Assembly (NCBI RefSeq): GCF_048773025.1
Contig: NC_133573.1
Coordinates: forward strand, 2,309,001-2,373,000
Length of the DNA: 64,000 nt
Direction of reading: 5' to 3'
Origin: Camelus bactrianus
Taxonomy: Eukaryota > Chordata > Mammalia > Artiodactyla > Camelidae
Shown here: positions 1 to 10,985 of the stretch, piece by piece
Layout of the letters: every line of letters starts with the position of its first letter
Numbering within the stretch: position 1 is the stretch's first letter
Program-made: the position numbers and the translations under genes
Notes under the pieces: model-generated
The model's database searches: none
Told to the model about the DNA's origin: nothing
What the model saw: the letters and a program-made list of their open reading frames with translations, nothing else

Positions 1-761
1 TTTCTCGTATACAAACCGACAGATCTCGAGTCCACACCCACCAACAACTCGGTTATCTGACTCTTAGCCCCAAGACGGTATGTCCCCTGCCCTAAATCAG
101 CCTAAGGCTGGGTACCAGACACCAGGGACACCCCCAGGTCCCAGAGCCTGCTGGAGTTGTTTTGCAAGCTAGTCCTGGGCTGTTTCCCCAGTCTTTCCCG
201 TAGGAAACACAGTGAGGGTGTGGCCATGCTCTCCCCTCCCTTTCCTCTGCCTCCCCAGGTGGCCCTGCGTGGCCCCCAGCCCCCTCCCCTCGGGAACTGT
301 AAGTAAGGGCAGTCTTCTGTCACTCTCACTGGCCCCTCTGTGGTCACCTTGCCACCCCTGTGAATTAAAATGGGCACAGCCATTGAGATGCCGGCTGCCC
401 TGTCCCTCCCAAACCGCCCCTTGACGCCCTGGACCCTTGTCCTCCACCAGCTTTCTCAGGACTGCAGTCCCCCAGGCAGGGTCTGGCCATCTCAGATGCT
501 GAAGGGCGTTTAACTGTTTCGCTGGGAGCAGTGTGCTTTTGTCAACTCAGACATCATCCTTTTCAGGAGCTAGTTTACGCTACTGGTTAAAATAAAGGTT
601 TCTTGCTCAAAAAACCTGCAGCTGCATTTCACAGGACTGTTCAATCAAGTAAACTTTCTCAGTTCCTATTTGCTAAACTGATTAGTTCAACTGAATGTTA
701 AAATTTATCATTATTTCCAATAAATGTGCAGTTACCTAAAAGGACAAGATACCTCTACCAT
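1..761. other. Gene-free stretch, no recognised element
   Basis: GC-rich DNA for the first 500 bases, then more AT-rich. The open frames are short, lack family resemblance and have no splice or start context I can support. No repeat family was recognised. Confidence 0.5.
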
Positions 762-930
762 AGTGTTATATTTTATTTATTTATTTATTATATAAATATT
801 TGTTTATTTATTTATATTTATATATTTATTTATAGTATTGATTAGTATATATATTGATTATGTATTAGTATGTATTGTATATTATAAATAAAATACCATT
901 GCTATTAATTATATAATAAGCATCTGTAAG
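762..930. repeat. AT-rich low-complexity tract (ATTT/TATA rich)
   Basis: About 170 bases are almost purely A and T, with runs of ATTT units followed by irregular TATA and ATTGATTAGTAT words. It directly precedes the poly-T side of the old L1 tail that starts near 955, so part of it may be decayed L1 poly-A tail. Local DNA would be easily unwound. Confidence 0.85.
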
Positions 931-954
931 TTATGTAATATATTTTATTGTAGT

Positions 955-1262
955 ATTCTTTTTTACTGAGCTGTAATTGAGATACAGCACTGTATCGGCT
1001 TCAGATGTAGGACATAATGGCAGAACATTTGCATATATTATGAATTGATCACCACCGTCCGTTTAGTCAGCATCCACTGCCGGGCTTAGCGACAAACATT
1101 GTTTTCTTGTGACGAGGGTGTTTAAGGTCTGGTCTCCTGGCAAACTTTCAAATAGGCAGCACAGGACGGTCACCTCCAGCCACCTTACATCCCCAAGACG
1201 CGCTTATTTCATAACTGTAAATGTGTGCCCTTTGACCCCCTTCACTCACAGGACATCATTCT
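955..1262 (-). mobile_element. Old L1 (L1M-type) 3' UTR fragment
   Basis: Read on the plus strand, the segment follows the reverse complement of an L1M-type 3' UTR: a T-rich start, then words equivalent to 'ttgagatacagcac', 'gatcaccacc', 'agcatccact' and 'ttataactgtaaatgtgt', ending near the 'cccccttcactcac' block. It is strongly diverged and contains several CpGs that the usual consensus lacks. Only the 3' UTR is present, with no coding part. The boundaries are approximate. Confidence 0.75.
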
Positions 1263-1289
1263 TAAGTCATAAACAACTTCGATGACACG

Positions 1290-1700
1290 AACAGTGACAA
1301 CGGCCAGAGCCTTCAGCGCTGCTCGGTCGGTGCCGGTCGCGCTCCCCGCCGGCAGGCCCCCCGCGCAGCGCCGCCCGCCTCGGCTTTCGGACCCAAGAGC
1401 AGCGCACCAGACGCGCAGCCGCGCGCAGGCTTCAGTCCCGCATTGTCTGTCTTGTTTGTTGCGTCTCGTCTCCGTTGTTTGTGTTTCCATCTCCCAGATG
1501 AACAGTTTGAGCCCCCGTGTTTCTCTGTACACACCCCCGACCTGGTGCCTCGCCGGGGAGGCTCCGGGACTGGTTCCCACCGATTCCGCGTTAGATCGCG
1601 GTCGTCCATCCGTCCCGCCGCCCGGTCCGCCTGGATTTGCACGGATGCCTTTTTGGTCCTCAGGCGCCGTTGACAAACGCAGTGAGACACACGAGGCTGT
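1290..1700. other. CpG-rich patch (possible CpG island)
   Basis: This roughly 400-base stretch is dense in CG dinucleotides, especially at 1310-1420 and 1540-1640, against a CpG-poorer background. Overlapping open frames occur on both strands, as expected of GC-rich DNA without stop-codon pressure. None resembles a known protein. It could be a small promoter or orphan CpG island, or simply a GC-biased patch. No TATA box or clear transcription signal stands out. Confidence 0.5.
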
Positions 1701-2010
1701 AACTTTACCCCGGACCCTGCTCTCCTTGCGATGACGCTGGCGGCTGGATGTACGGTTGCTCTAACCGGCCCCTCCTTCCGACGTCTCCCCCTGCCCACAC
1801 CACGTGCTCCCTAAGGGTCAGCACGGACCCCCACGTCCCACCACGAGAGAACTCATCAGTGACTTTTAACATTATGATCACATCACGACGTCCCTAACAG
1901 TAACCCTTTTATCAACAAAACGTGCGGGGGGGGGGGGACATGAGTCCGCTTCCTTTTCCTTGTGTACCAGCCAGGCTCAGCTGCTTCTATCCTGAGCACG
2001 CTCCACCGCT
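1701..2010. other. Gene-free stretch with a G-run
   Basis: No gene or repeat family was recognised. A run of twelve G residues lies near 1927-1938. Confidence 0.45.
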
Positions 2011-2135
2011 TGGGGGATAGCTCAGGGGCGGAGTGTGCGCTTAGCATGCGCCAGGTCCTGGGTTCAATCTTCACGCCTCCATTAAAAATAAATAAATAAA
2101 TAAACTTAATTAACCCCCAAATAAATAAATAAATT
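2011..2135 (+). mobile_element. vic-1-type SINE (tRNA-Ala derived)
   Basis: The head reads as a decayed tRNA-Ala: 'gggggatagctcagg' (A-box region), 'gcttagcatgcgccagg' (anticodon arm with AGC) and 'tcctgggttcaatc' (B box). It is followed by an AAATAAATA tail and the 'cttaattaaccccc' end typical of vic-1. A second AAATAAATA run follows the end. Vic-1 elements are camelid SINEs mobilised by L1. This copy has drifted in both promoter boxes and is not expected to be active. Confidence 0.92.
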
Positions 2136-3896
2136 GTACACAATATAAAATAAATATTCTAAAAACTTTTTTAAATATATTCCAGTTTCATAGATGCAGA
2201 CTGTGTTTACATTCCATCATACTAATGCCTGAAACACCAATGGTGTTTTTTAATTTACAAAAAAAAAAAAAAAATTTCACAAACTATGAGAGTGCAGTGA
2301 AGATGTCAGCTCGAGAAGGCACAGCAAATGGAATGGCTGAACCTAAACCAGGTCTTCGGTCTGTGCGTCCAGAGCCCCGTGTGCACTCCCCACGGCAGCA
2401 ACCTGTCAGCGAGGGCACTTAGGCCCTGTGGATGCTCAGAAGCATGTAGAAGCCGCCAGCCGTAAGTGGAGATCGGGCCCGTGTCAAGGGTTTGGGGGGT
2501 CTCCTGGGGGCACCCGCGTGTCCCTCCTGCATTTCAATCCCGCCACCCCACCGCCCCGCCGTGCACCTTCTTCCCAGAGTAGCCGTCAGCATCCCTGACT
2601 GCAAAGATGAAAGCAATGAAACATATATTTACATGTGCAGGATTTTACAGTCCTCACAATATTCTTCCACTTGCAACTTTTGACCTGGCGAATCTCTCCA
2701 AAAGAAGACTTCAAACTGCAGCCTTCAGCACAGAAAGCAGGGCAGAAAGCCCTCCCAGAGCCACAAAAGCAGAACTTGTAACACTTGGTGGGCAGGGAGG
2801 GGTACGCTTACAGCTCTCGGGCAGAGCCGCACACGGCTGCTCAGTGCTGGGCCTCCTGGGGCACCGTTTCAAAGCCCTGCCTCCCCCGCGCCCAAGCCTG
2901 TTTACAATAGACTGTCTGGTCCACGGGACTTGCCACAGGTAGTGAAGTGCGAATGACGATAACCTAAGAAACGAGAGAAACCGAAATTCCCATCGCTGAA
3001 GAAAAGCTCACGTCAGCCCTCGGGGGGAGACGCGCAGGGTTAATTATGTTGTAGGAGTCGACGTCTTTCTCCATTTCCCTTTCCAGCAGTTTTGCAAATA
3101 CACTTTTCCACATTTTTCAAGAAATGTAAGAACTCCCAAGTTCCGCGGCCAGAAACGCCTGACAGTCTCTGATAGCTGAGTAATGGATGGGGCGGCACTG
3201 TTTACTTAGCAGGGGGAGAGAAAAACAGGGCGATACCGCCGTCCAGATAGCATGCCGGCATCTGACATCCTCTCGCACCAGTCCTGGTGAGACGTGTATT
3301 CAGGCCTCCCATCTTCTTTTTCCTGCGTACAAAATGTGTCTTGGAAACAACGGTTCAGGATGAAGTTTACGATCATCGGTCCTGTCCCGAAGAGCTAACC
3401 CCACGATTCCGCTCCTGCTCCCTTCAGTGAGGGGACGAGACCTGGAACACAGACTTCCAAGCCTTTCTGTCCCCCAAACCTCCAATTTCCTCCTGCACAG
3501 ACCCGAAGGAGACTTCGCCTGAGATACTGTACCGCTTTCCCGGCTGGAAAATGCCTCCAGTGTGACCACATGTTCACTTATTGGAAAACTGATTAAAACG
3601 TTGCAAGCAAAGGTTGGAGCATTAACAACGGTTTAATCAATCATTAGCAAAGGTTGAAGGTTTTCTTTAATAAAGTTCAGTACTTCCTGGCTGATTAATC
3701 CACGTTGCCGTGTCCGTCTGCGGGGCCAGCCGCACTGGGGCGCTGGGGCTGCGGGCTGTCAGGGCTTTGACTTCTCAGCGAACCCTCCCTGGAAACTCTC
3801 CCACTGAGCCTGTCACAGATCCCTAAAATTCCACCATTAGAGATTCACTCTTTTGGTTCTGGAGACATTTACATCCCTAGGGGCCCTATTAAAATG

Positions 3897-3922
3897 CAAA
3901 AAAAAAAAAAAAAAAAAAAAAA
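3897..3922. repeat. Poly-A tract
   Basis: A run of about 25 A residues. No retrotransposed body was recognised immediately upstream, so its origin is unclear; it may be the tail of a decayed retrocopy or a simple homopolymer. Confidence 0.85.
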
Positions 3923-4732
3923 CTCTGAGAGGAATAACAGCAGAGAAAGCTATTACTGACTGACAGCGAGGAGGCCCTTGGGAATCGGACACAGCCCGGA
4001 GCCTGAGGATTGACTACCGGAAACCAGGATGGAGGAGAGGGCTGTGAGACGCAGCAAAAATAGACTTTACCTACCTGACAATTTCCAGGAGCTAGGCAGC
4101 CCTGCCTCTGGTGTTCCCTGCGCTCGTGGAACCCCACCCGAGGTGGGGTGATGGGCACAGTATGAGCAGTTCACTTCCAGCTGTGCTAAAGGGAAAGCCA
4201 CAGCGACACAGCAAGCGCTCATGCACAGGTCTGACTCGGCTGAGGGTGTTTAATCAGGACGCCGCCCTGGACCTTCTCCTCCAGTGCTCTGAAGTCGCCA
4301 CTTGGGCTTGTCAATAAGCAATGCAGCTAAGTCACGTGAGGATGCGCCCCTGATCCCCCCCTCACCTCCGTGCTGGCGCTGGCCACGCGTGCAGACTGTG
4401 CCTCAGTTTGGAGGCAGCCATGTGGGCATTTGTTTCAAGCTGTAGATTTCACATACACCAGGAGTCCTTCTTTAGAAAACCCAAAAGTGACCAAAATGAA
4501 TAAGGTCTCCAGAAGAGAGGACCTTGGAAATTACTGAGAGCTGGCTTTCTGAATTTCAGGAAGATTCGTCTCCATCCAACAAGGTGCTGATTTGCAGCAG
4601 TAGAAAATGTTCTTGGAGCAAAGTGTCCCCACCCTTCAGGGAGGCTACCTTCCTTGAAAGAGTCATGTGGACGCTAAAGGGTGAAAAAATGCCAAGAAAG
4701 ATGAAATTCTGATCACTGTGCCTTGGTTGGCT

Positions 4733-4769
4733 GGTGTGTGTGTGTTGTGTGTGTGTGTGTGTGTGTGTG
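4733..4769. repeat. (GT)n microsatellite
   Basis: About 37 bases of alternating T and G with one interruption (TTG near 4745). It is long enough to be length-polymorphic and able to adopt Z-DNA. Confidence 0.95.
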
Positions 4770-5152
4770 AACATGTTTAAAGATATCAGTGAACAGTGGG
4801 AAAAATTAGAGTGGGAGCTTAGCTTTTCCCAGAAAAATAACTTGAAGTATTGGAAGGCGCTGTGTCCGCAGGAGGGCAGGGGGGTGCTTGAGGCAGTGAG
4901 TTTTAGACTTTTTCTGTGAGCCTGGAGTGGGGCTGTGGAGGTACTTTTGTGTCCTGCTCGTCGTTGTGTTGTTGTCATCTTGTGGCAGACAGGATGGCTT
5001 GCCTCACACCCAGACTCCCTGTCAGAGCCACGGCGAGGTGCCCTGGCCGTGTCAGTGAGGGCCTCTGCCCAGGAGAGGGCCATGGTCTGGGGAAGACGGC
5101 CAGTCCCTAGGGAGTTCAGTGGCTAGGCCTTAAGAAATCTGTCGAGTCTAGA

Positions 5153-5244
5153 GGGGAGGGCACAGCTCAGTGGAAGAACACATGCTTAGCATGCACGAGG
5201 TCCTGGGTTCAATCCCCAGTACCTCCATTTAAAAAAAAAAAAAA
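5153..5244 (+). mobile_element. vic-1-type SINE, short tail
   Basis: The tRNA-Ala-like head is well kept: 'cacagctcagtgg', 'gcttagcatgcacgagg', 'tcctgggttcaatcccc' and 'agtacctcc'. It then ends in a plain A13 tail without the AAATA and CCTAATTACC part seen in longer copies. It represents the short form of the element. Confidence 0.93.
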
Positions 5245-5804
5245 TCTATTTCTTCAAATCTTGCTGCAAACAGTGTGTTCCCGCTAAGCGAACAACCACG
5301 TGGCTGCAGCTAACTACAGCTGGATGGCTGTGTTCCTGAGGGTGTGACCTTGTTTTAACAAGAGTTCTGTTTCTGTAGAGAAAGCCAAGCCCCCTTTGCC
5401 GCCCAAATCAGTTCCCTGAGCCTGAGTACAACCTTCCACTGCCCAACCTACACCAATACAGGTGCCCCTTGAACAAGAGGTACCCCCTTTCTGACACCCC
5501 AGAAGAGCAAAACACAAATGTCAGAAGCACCTGAGAAAAATCCAGGAAAATCCTAGGCCCATGGAAGCCTCGGGAAGCCCGTGTACTACAAGGAAAGCCT
5601 CAAAAAGGATGTCTTCCTGACATGTCCTCCTCCAGGCGCAGAGAAGGAGCAAGGGCTCCCAGGACCCCTGAAGTCGCCTCTGAAGCCACTTCTGAGAGAA
5701 GCAATAACGAATCCAGTGTCTAGGTCGTCAGAATTCCCACCCTGGGTGTGCGTACAGGTGTCTCATGACTCACAGGCACCGATACCGTGAGAAGCCCTCA
5801 CTCC
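5245..5804. other. Gene-free stretch, nothing recognised
   Basis: Unique-looking DNA between a vic-1 SINE and an L2 fragment. I see no gene, RNA or repeat that I can name. Confidence 0.45.
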
Positions 5805-5975
5805 ATCATCAAATACTGAGTACCTGTTAGGTACCGAGGAAGGTGCTGAATACCAGGGAGAAGAAATTAAGGGCAAGCGCCTGCCCTTTGGTCCAGGCTG
5901 GGAAACCATTCAGCAAAGTAGCTACAGAACCAAATACTAAGTCGCACCAGATGTGGGCACGAAGTGCTGTGAGCT
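5805..5975 (+). mobile_element. L2 LINE 3' fragment
   Basis: It carries the L2 landmark order: 'atactgagtacctgttaggtac' (here cut short), 'aaggtgctgaatacc', a line equivalent to 'ccctgccctttgg', and a tail describing 'cagatgtgggcacgaagtgct'. L2 stopped moving before the mammalian radiation, so this is an ancient fossil. Confidence 0.7.
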
Positions 5976-6074
5976 TTGAAAGCTGTCATTCTGAGAATTA
6001 TGACTACGTATCGTGACTAACTTCCAATAATACCTAATAATAATAATTACTCCGCAATGAGCAGTCGCTCAGCG

Positions 6075-6275
6075 GCACGCACACACATGCCACCTACTTC
6101 ACTCTTCACAGCACCCCCGAGATAAGCGCTGTAATCAAGCCGAGGGAGCGCCAGCTTCCCGGAGTGAGCTCGTTTTCCCAAATCACCCGCGACAGCAGAG
6201 CTGGCGTCCAAACGTGGGCCAGGCCAGGCCAGGCCAGCCAGTGGCCGTGGTCCCGACCGCTGTTCCGCACACCAG
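6075..6275 (+). mobile_element. MIR SINE fragment
   Basis: Parallels the MIR core in order: 'cttcactcttcacagcacccccgag' (Castle-type 'cctcacaacaaccct'), 'ctcgttttcccaaatcacc' (cf. 'aacttgcccaaggtcac') and 'agagctggcgtccaaac' (cf. 'agagctgggattcaaac'). It is diverged and CpG-enriched. A run of four GGCCA units follows at the end. Confidence 0.7.
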
Positions 6276-6469
6276 CCCCGCATCCTGAAACACACGCTGT
6301 CCTCTTTACCTTCCAGAGACTGCTGGAGCCTGTCTCTGAAAGCTGCACCCACTGCCTGTGGCTCGTCTTGCTTAACTGAGTCGTCCTGGGTGCAGTCGGT
6401 CCCCGGCGTGACGCCCCGTTCCCACAGGAACGCAACAGCCTCAAGCAGCTATAATGAAAGTCAGCGAAC

Positions 6470-7155
6470 TTCAGCAAAGCGTCCCAGTGGGCGGCCGCGT
6501 GCAAGGAAGTATTCTGAGGTCATGGAGGAGACAGTAATCCTCGTGTGGGGGCCCGAACGCAGCTCCTAGCGAGGCTGCAGGACGCGCATAAATGATCCAG
6601 CCGGTGAGAGGCGGCCTCGGGGCGCAGCTGAGCCAGCAGCCGCCGCGCGCAAACCCGTCCCCCCGAACACCCGCCGCAAGCCTGGCCGCCGCGCACCCGG
6701 GGGTTGGTGCCCGAGGCAGGTAAGGCCTAAGCCTCTGCGGGGCCGACCTCGAGCCCGCTGACGCCCCGCGAGGGGGCCCGCGCAGCAGACCCGGCGCTCC
6801 GCGAGGGACGGGCCACGCGGGCCACGGGACGGCGCGCCAGGCCGGCGGACGCCAGGGCGGCGGGCGGCGATCAGCAGCGCTGGGCGGGGTCCGGGGTCCG
6901 TGACCCCCCGGCTGCGTGACGGTTCGGCCGCGTGAACGGGGCACGTGGGCCCCCCCGGGGCTGTGCAGTCGCAGACGCCAGTTTTTAGGAAGAATAACCC
7001 AGGAGCACATAGTGAAACAGAGCTGTCGGGACGGATCGCCTGAGCGGGATGCCTGGCAAAAGCAGGCCCCGCGGGCACTTACGTAGGGTTTGAGGGGCAA
7101 AGCGCTCCTCCCGGAGCCTCCGGGCTGGGGGTGACCGCCGTCTGCTCTCAGGGTC
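6470..7155. promoter_or_regulatory. Strong CpG island, candidate promoter
   Basis: This is the densest CpG stretch of the window, most extreme at 6590-6960, with NotI-like 'gcggccgc' at 6492 and many GCGC and CCGCC words. Islands this dense often mark transcription start regions. 'gcgcataaatgatcc' near 6585 resembles a weak TATA context, but no first exon or conserved coding sequence is visible. Long open frames on the minus strand here are low-complexity Pro/Arg/Ala-rich readings of GC-rich DNA and were not called. A promoter for a non-coding RNA or a distant gene is inference only. Confidence 0.55.
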
Positions 7156-7291
7156 TGGGTGCTTCCCTCCCTGTTAGACTGTCTTCAGCTGTTTCATTAC
7201 GAGTTTCAACAGACACAGAAGCAGAGAGAGTAAGACACTAAAACCCCAGTCATGCATCGCCCAAACTCAGCACTTCCTGACACTGAGCACA

Positions 7292-7380
7292 GTGTCACCC
7301 CAACCTCCCCCCGCCCCTCTCCACCCCTCCCCCTCTTCCCCCCCCCCGCCCCGGCCCCGCCCCTCCCCCCCCACACACAG
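7292..7380. repeat. C-rich polypyrimidine tract
   Basis: About 90 bases of CCCC, CCTCC and CCGCCC words, with GC-box-like 'ccccgcccc', ending in CACACACAG. The minus strand is correspondingly G-rich and could form G-quadruplex structure. It lies about 150 bases beyond the CpG island and may belong to the same regulatory block. Confidence 0.8.
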
Positions 7381-7618
7381 GCCCCTGGGTCGGTACCAGG
7401 CAAGTACTTCCGTCTGCATCTCCAGAAGGACTTCTGTTCTAACACACCACACTATGATCACACCAAAAACAAACTGAGCAGTAAGCCCTCCACGTCATCA
7501 AAAAGCCAATCAGCGTTCACATTTCCTGGACGCTCTTAAATGAGTTTTTTACATTTTGGGTTTTTTTCTTTTTTAAGTAGAACTTAAGCAAGGACCACCC
7601 ATTACATGGAGTTGATAT

Positions 7619-7768
7619 AGGGGGTGGGGGCATAGCTCGGGGATAGAGCGCCTGCTTAGCATGCATGAGGTCCTGGGTTCAACCCCCAGTACCTCCGTTA
7701 AAAATAAAAATAATAATAACAACAACAACAACAACAATAATAATAATAATAATAAAATAAATAAAAAT
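7619..7768 (+). mobile_element. vic-1-type SINE with expanded tail
   Basis: The head 'gggggcatagctcgggg', 'gcttagcatgcatgagg', 'tcctgggttcaaccccc' and 'agtacctcc' is a good tRNA-Ala match. The tail, usually AAATAAATA, has become a TAA/CAA microsatellite of about 60 bases (7706-7767), mixing (AAC)n and (AAT)n blocks. The usual CCTAATTACC end is missing. Confidence 0.94.
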
Positions 7769-8388
7769 GGTTACTTTGTCTCTTAAGTCACTTAACATGT
7801 GTATGTTCCCATCTTCTCTATTTTTCTTTGCAATGTGGTCATTGCAAAAAAAAAATGGAGAAAGGGGTTTTGGGTTTTGCTGATTGCATCCACGTGGTGT
7901 CATTTAATGTATTTTTCCATCCCCTGTGCCTTGTATTTCCTGGCGATTAACTCCGGATACATAATCAAGCTAAGGTTCCATTTTTTGGCAAAAATACCTC
8001 ACAGGTGGTGTTGTGTCCTTCCATCAAGAGAAAGAAAACAGCAGACTGAATCCCGCGTCGGAGCGTTAGCTGCCACTGATGGTTCTGGTCCAGGTCCATT
8101 GCTTCATTCCGGGTCACAAAACCATATTCCAGTTCTGTTCTTTCTCTTTTACCCAACAGCTGGCAGACAGGATAGATGTGCCTCTGAGGAGCCAAGTGCC
8201 CTTGAGTCTCCTCTGTGTGCCAGTGTCCTGTGCCACCAGCGGTTTCACCAGCACCCCTGAAAGAACTGTAATCAGTGTTACTGTGATCGCAGTGATGTAC
8301 ACATGTTTGGTCCTTTCCAACCCACTGCCACTGTTATTCTTAGCAATGCTCAGGGAAGGCATCTTCAAGTCACCTCAAAGGTCCTTTT
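7769..8388. other. Gene-free stretch, nothing recognised
   Basis: Unique-looking DNA with a modest open frame on each strand. No family resemblance was seen. Confidence 0.45.
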
Positions 8389-8626
8389 TTTAAAAAATTA
8401 TATATTTTTATTGAAGTATAATTGATTTACAATGTTGCATTCTTTTCAGGTGTATCGCAAAGTGACTCAGTTATACATACACGTATCTGTTCTTTTTCAA
8501 ATTCTTTTCCATTATGGGCTATTACAGGGTATTGAATACAGTTCCCTGTGCTCTACAGCAGGTCCTCGCTGTGTATCTATTTTATGTGCAGCAGTGTGTG
8601 TCTGTTAATCCCAAGCTCCTAGTTTA
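8389..8626 (-). mobile_element. L1 3' UTR insertion with target-site duplication
   Basis: The plus strand starts with T-rich sequence and then reads as the reverse complement of the common cetartiodactyl L1 3' UTR: 'tattgaagtataattgattt', 'ttcaggtgtatcgcaaagtg', 'ttcccctgtg'-like 'ttccctgtgctctacag', 'ctgttaatcccaagctcc'. The insert is flanked by 'tcaaaggtcctttt' (8375-8388) and 'tcaaagctcctttt' (8627-8640), a 14-bp target-site duplication with one mismatch. It is a 5'-truncated copy of about 240 bases with no coding sequence. Confidence 0.9.
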
Positions 8627-8640
8627 TCAAAGCTCCTTTT

Positions 8641-9079
8641 GAGGTAACTTTTGGTAGCTGACTTACTTGTTCACCTTCTACATTTTTCTGTCCAGACATG
8701 GAATCAGCCATTTGCCTCAGAAGCGCGGCTTCTCAGATGGGAGCCGTGGTGTTAGAGACCGCAGCCTGCCCCCGGGCACTCGCTAATGAAGACTTGTTCA
8801 TTCTCTCCAGGTCGAGGGCTGAGCCCGGCTATTTACACAATTTTTTTTCAAAGACAAAATACTTCATGAGGTTGTACTGAGGTTACCAATGAGAACTGAG
8901 GATTCCAGAGTTTTTACTTTATCCCTATGATTTCATATTTGTACACGTTTTTTTCTGACAGAGATTAGTTTTCAATTATATTAACAAAATTAATGTGGTT
9001 ACTCATCTGATACTATGTAATTTTAGGCTAGCCATATCAATAGTATTCCTAACAAGATGATTCCTAAAAACTGGTCAAA
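8641..9079. other. Gene-free stretch, AT-rich
   Basis: AT-rich DNA without a recognised gene. Part of it may be a continuation of the old LINE remnant that follows. Confidence 0.4.
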
Positions 9080-9720
9080 TTTTTCAACAGTTTGTTGTTT
9101 TGTTGTTGTTTTGTCTTTAGGGTATAATTCTCTAGGGATTATGGCCAAATTACTGAATTTGAAGCCATTTGAAATCACTCTTCTCAGTGTGGTTATGCTA
9201 CCAATTTGATACATTTCACTCATTCATTTTGGTTTTCTTTTCTTTTTTTCTTTTTAGGAATGGTTTCTTAAATTTAATTTTGCTTTATAATTTGGTCAAA
9301 CACTCACTTGGTTCCTAAATTGCAGCTACAAAACCAAGTGCACTCAGAGAAGCCTCCCACCTCTGTCCTCTCCATTCCCTTCTTCTTCCCCACTTAAGCG
9401 AATTTTGTTAGGTTTGGGATTATTACATGTAAATGTGCACACTTATTATATATTAACATATGTAAGGATACACATACATCCCACAAATATACACGTGTAT
9501 ACGTGTATTCTTAGCCCTCCGTTTTAGGTGGTATACTATATACTGAGGTTTTTTCATCTTACTTTTTTCTCTTAATGAAATATCTCACAGGTTAACTCAT
9601 AGCGCTATATAAACTATTCTGTATTTCTTTCCGCAGCTGTACAGCACTCCATTATGTGGATGGATCACAGTTTTCAACTAGTTCTAATTCCTGACCAGTG
9701 TCCACCAGAGGCTGAGGGCT
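9080..9720 (-). mobile_element. Ancient LINE remnant, minus strand
   Basis: The plus strand follows a pattern common in old mammalian LINE 3' regions read in antisense: 'ttctctagggattatggcc', a T-rich run with 'ggtcaaacactcacttgg', 'agagaagcctcccacctctg', 'ggtggtatactatatactg', 'tcttaatgaaatatctca', and 'cactccattatgtggatgg'. I recognise the pattern but not the subfamily with certainty (L1M-like is most likely). Confidence 0.5.
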
Positions 9721-10829
9721 AGCCAGCTTCTAAGCCTCATCTTCTGTCACCTTCCCAGACTGCCCCACCCAGGAGGCTTGTCCCCAGTTTCCACAAATTT
9801 ATGTACACTATAACATTAGCTTTCTCTGACATGGCTGGGCTGAAATTCTATTGGATACTTCCTCTATGCCGTTGTCATGACAACCTTCACGTTATGAATC
9901 CGGGCACTCGGGGGAAGGGACAGTCACATCTGGAAGAAGGAACGTGTTTCAGCAGAGGAGTGAGGCATGAGGCCATCCTCCCAGGTTGGGCAGACCAATG
10001 GGGACGGATCAAAGGGGCTGATGGGGTGGGGGAGATGGGGCAGTGCTCTGGGCGCCCTGCTCCAGAGACGAAGGTGCGTGGGTGTCCCCTCTATGGCAAA
10101 TCTGCACCTAAGCACTGCCAGGGCTCTCTGCTGCCCACCCCGTGAGTTCCACGGGCCACGGCTCGCCCTCGGATGCCCTCAGCGAAGACCCCATCCTTTT
10201 CCCCACGGCCACTTCTCTTGAGTCCCTCGGAAAATCTCCTGTTTCAGCCAGACCCATCTTCTCACTGGCCCCAAACTTGGCTTTCCTGTCACGTCAGCCA
10301 AACTCGGGTCTTCATTTAACTCACGCTACCTTCTCAGCCTCTCTCTGTGGTTTGCCTCCTAAACCCCGTAAATAACGCACCCCTTGCAGGAAGCCTAACC
10401 CTTCAGGACATCTCACAGTTCTCACGCCGGGGGCTGTGGTGGCAGCTGGCATCCAGCCGTGGGTGTTCACAGGCACCCTGCCCAGGCAGGACCAAGTCCG
10501 AGCTGCTGAGATGCAAGTGTGTCTGCCACGGGGTGGAGGGTGCATCAGCCTCTGGACGCGTCTCTCTCACAACGATCAAGGGCAAATACTTACCACCTTC
10601 GGATGAGCCAAGCTTGAGGATGCTCGTGGCTACGTTTCTCTCTGTCGGCACAGAGATGCCTATCGGGGTCCCCGGCTGCCTCCTTATCATTCAGGATACG
10701 GTGCCAACACCACCTCGTCACAGAAGCCCTCCTCGCCTTTCAGTCTAAGGAAGCGTCCCAGTCCTTCTAGCTGGCATCTCTCTGCTTTTTCTTTCTTCTC
10801 ATCATGACACTGGTGATGTCTTGTGTTCA
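9721..10829. other. Gene-free stretch, nothing recognised
   Basis: GC-moderate DNA with several open frames of 60-130 codons on both strands. They lack family resemblance and overlap each other in the way random frames do. Confidence 0.45.
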
Positions 10830-10985
10830 GTGATTTCTTTACTGTCTCTGTTTCCTGGCTGGAATGCAAGACCCAGAAGAGGAGGGAACTCGTCTGCCCT
10901 GCTTGCAACCTGCCCTGGGAATAGTGGCTGGTATACAGCGTGGAATCACCCAGTATTTGCTGACAAATCAGCAGATTCTTATTCT
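10830..10985 (+). mobile_element. L2 LINE 3' end fragment
   Basis: The order 'ggaatgcaagacccagaagagg', 'aactcgtctgccctgcttgc', 'gggaatagtggctggtatac' and 'cagtatttgctgac' parallels the L2 3' end ('gcagggactttgtctg', 'agtgcctggcacatag', 'aataaatatttgttga'). Confidence 0.65.

Larger units (their letters stand above)
2136..5150. other. Gene-free stretch, mostly unique DNA
   Basis: No exon, RNA gene or confidently recognised interspersed repeat was found here. It contains an A15 run near 2260, a longer A-tract at 3897-3922 and a GT microsatellite at 4733-4769 (listed separately). An AT-rich block at 3560-3720 carries the word 'agcaaaggttg' twice. Confidence 0.5.

Noticed and set aside
3590-3670. 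Direct repeat of 'agcaaaggttg'
   Set aside because: Two copies of an 11-base word in AT-rich DNA are too little to call a regulatory or mobile feature.
5153-5244. tRNA-Ala gene
   Set aside because: The tRNA-like head belongs to a vic-1 SINE with a tail; A-box and acceptor positions have changed, and the same head occurs in ten other SINE copies.
6471-7100. Minus-strand frames of 170 and 209 codons in the CpG island
   Set aside because: Arg/Pro/Ala-rich translations typical of GC-rich non-coding DNA; they overlap each other in different frames.
7252-7539. Proline-rich 95-codon frame
   Set aside because: It is simply the translation of the C-rich polypyrimidine tract.
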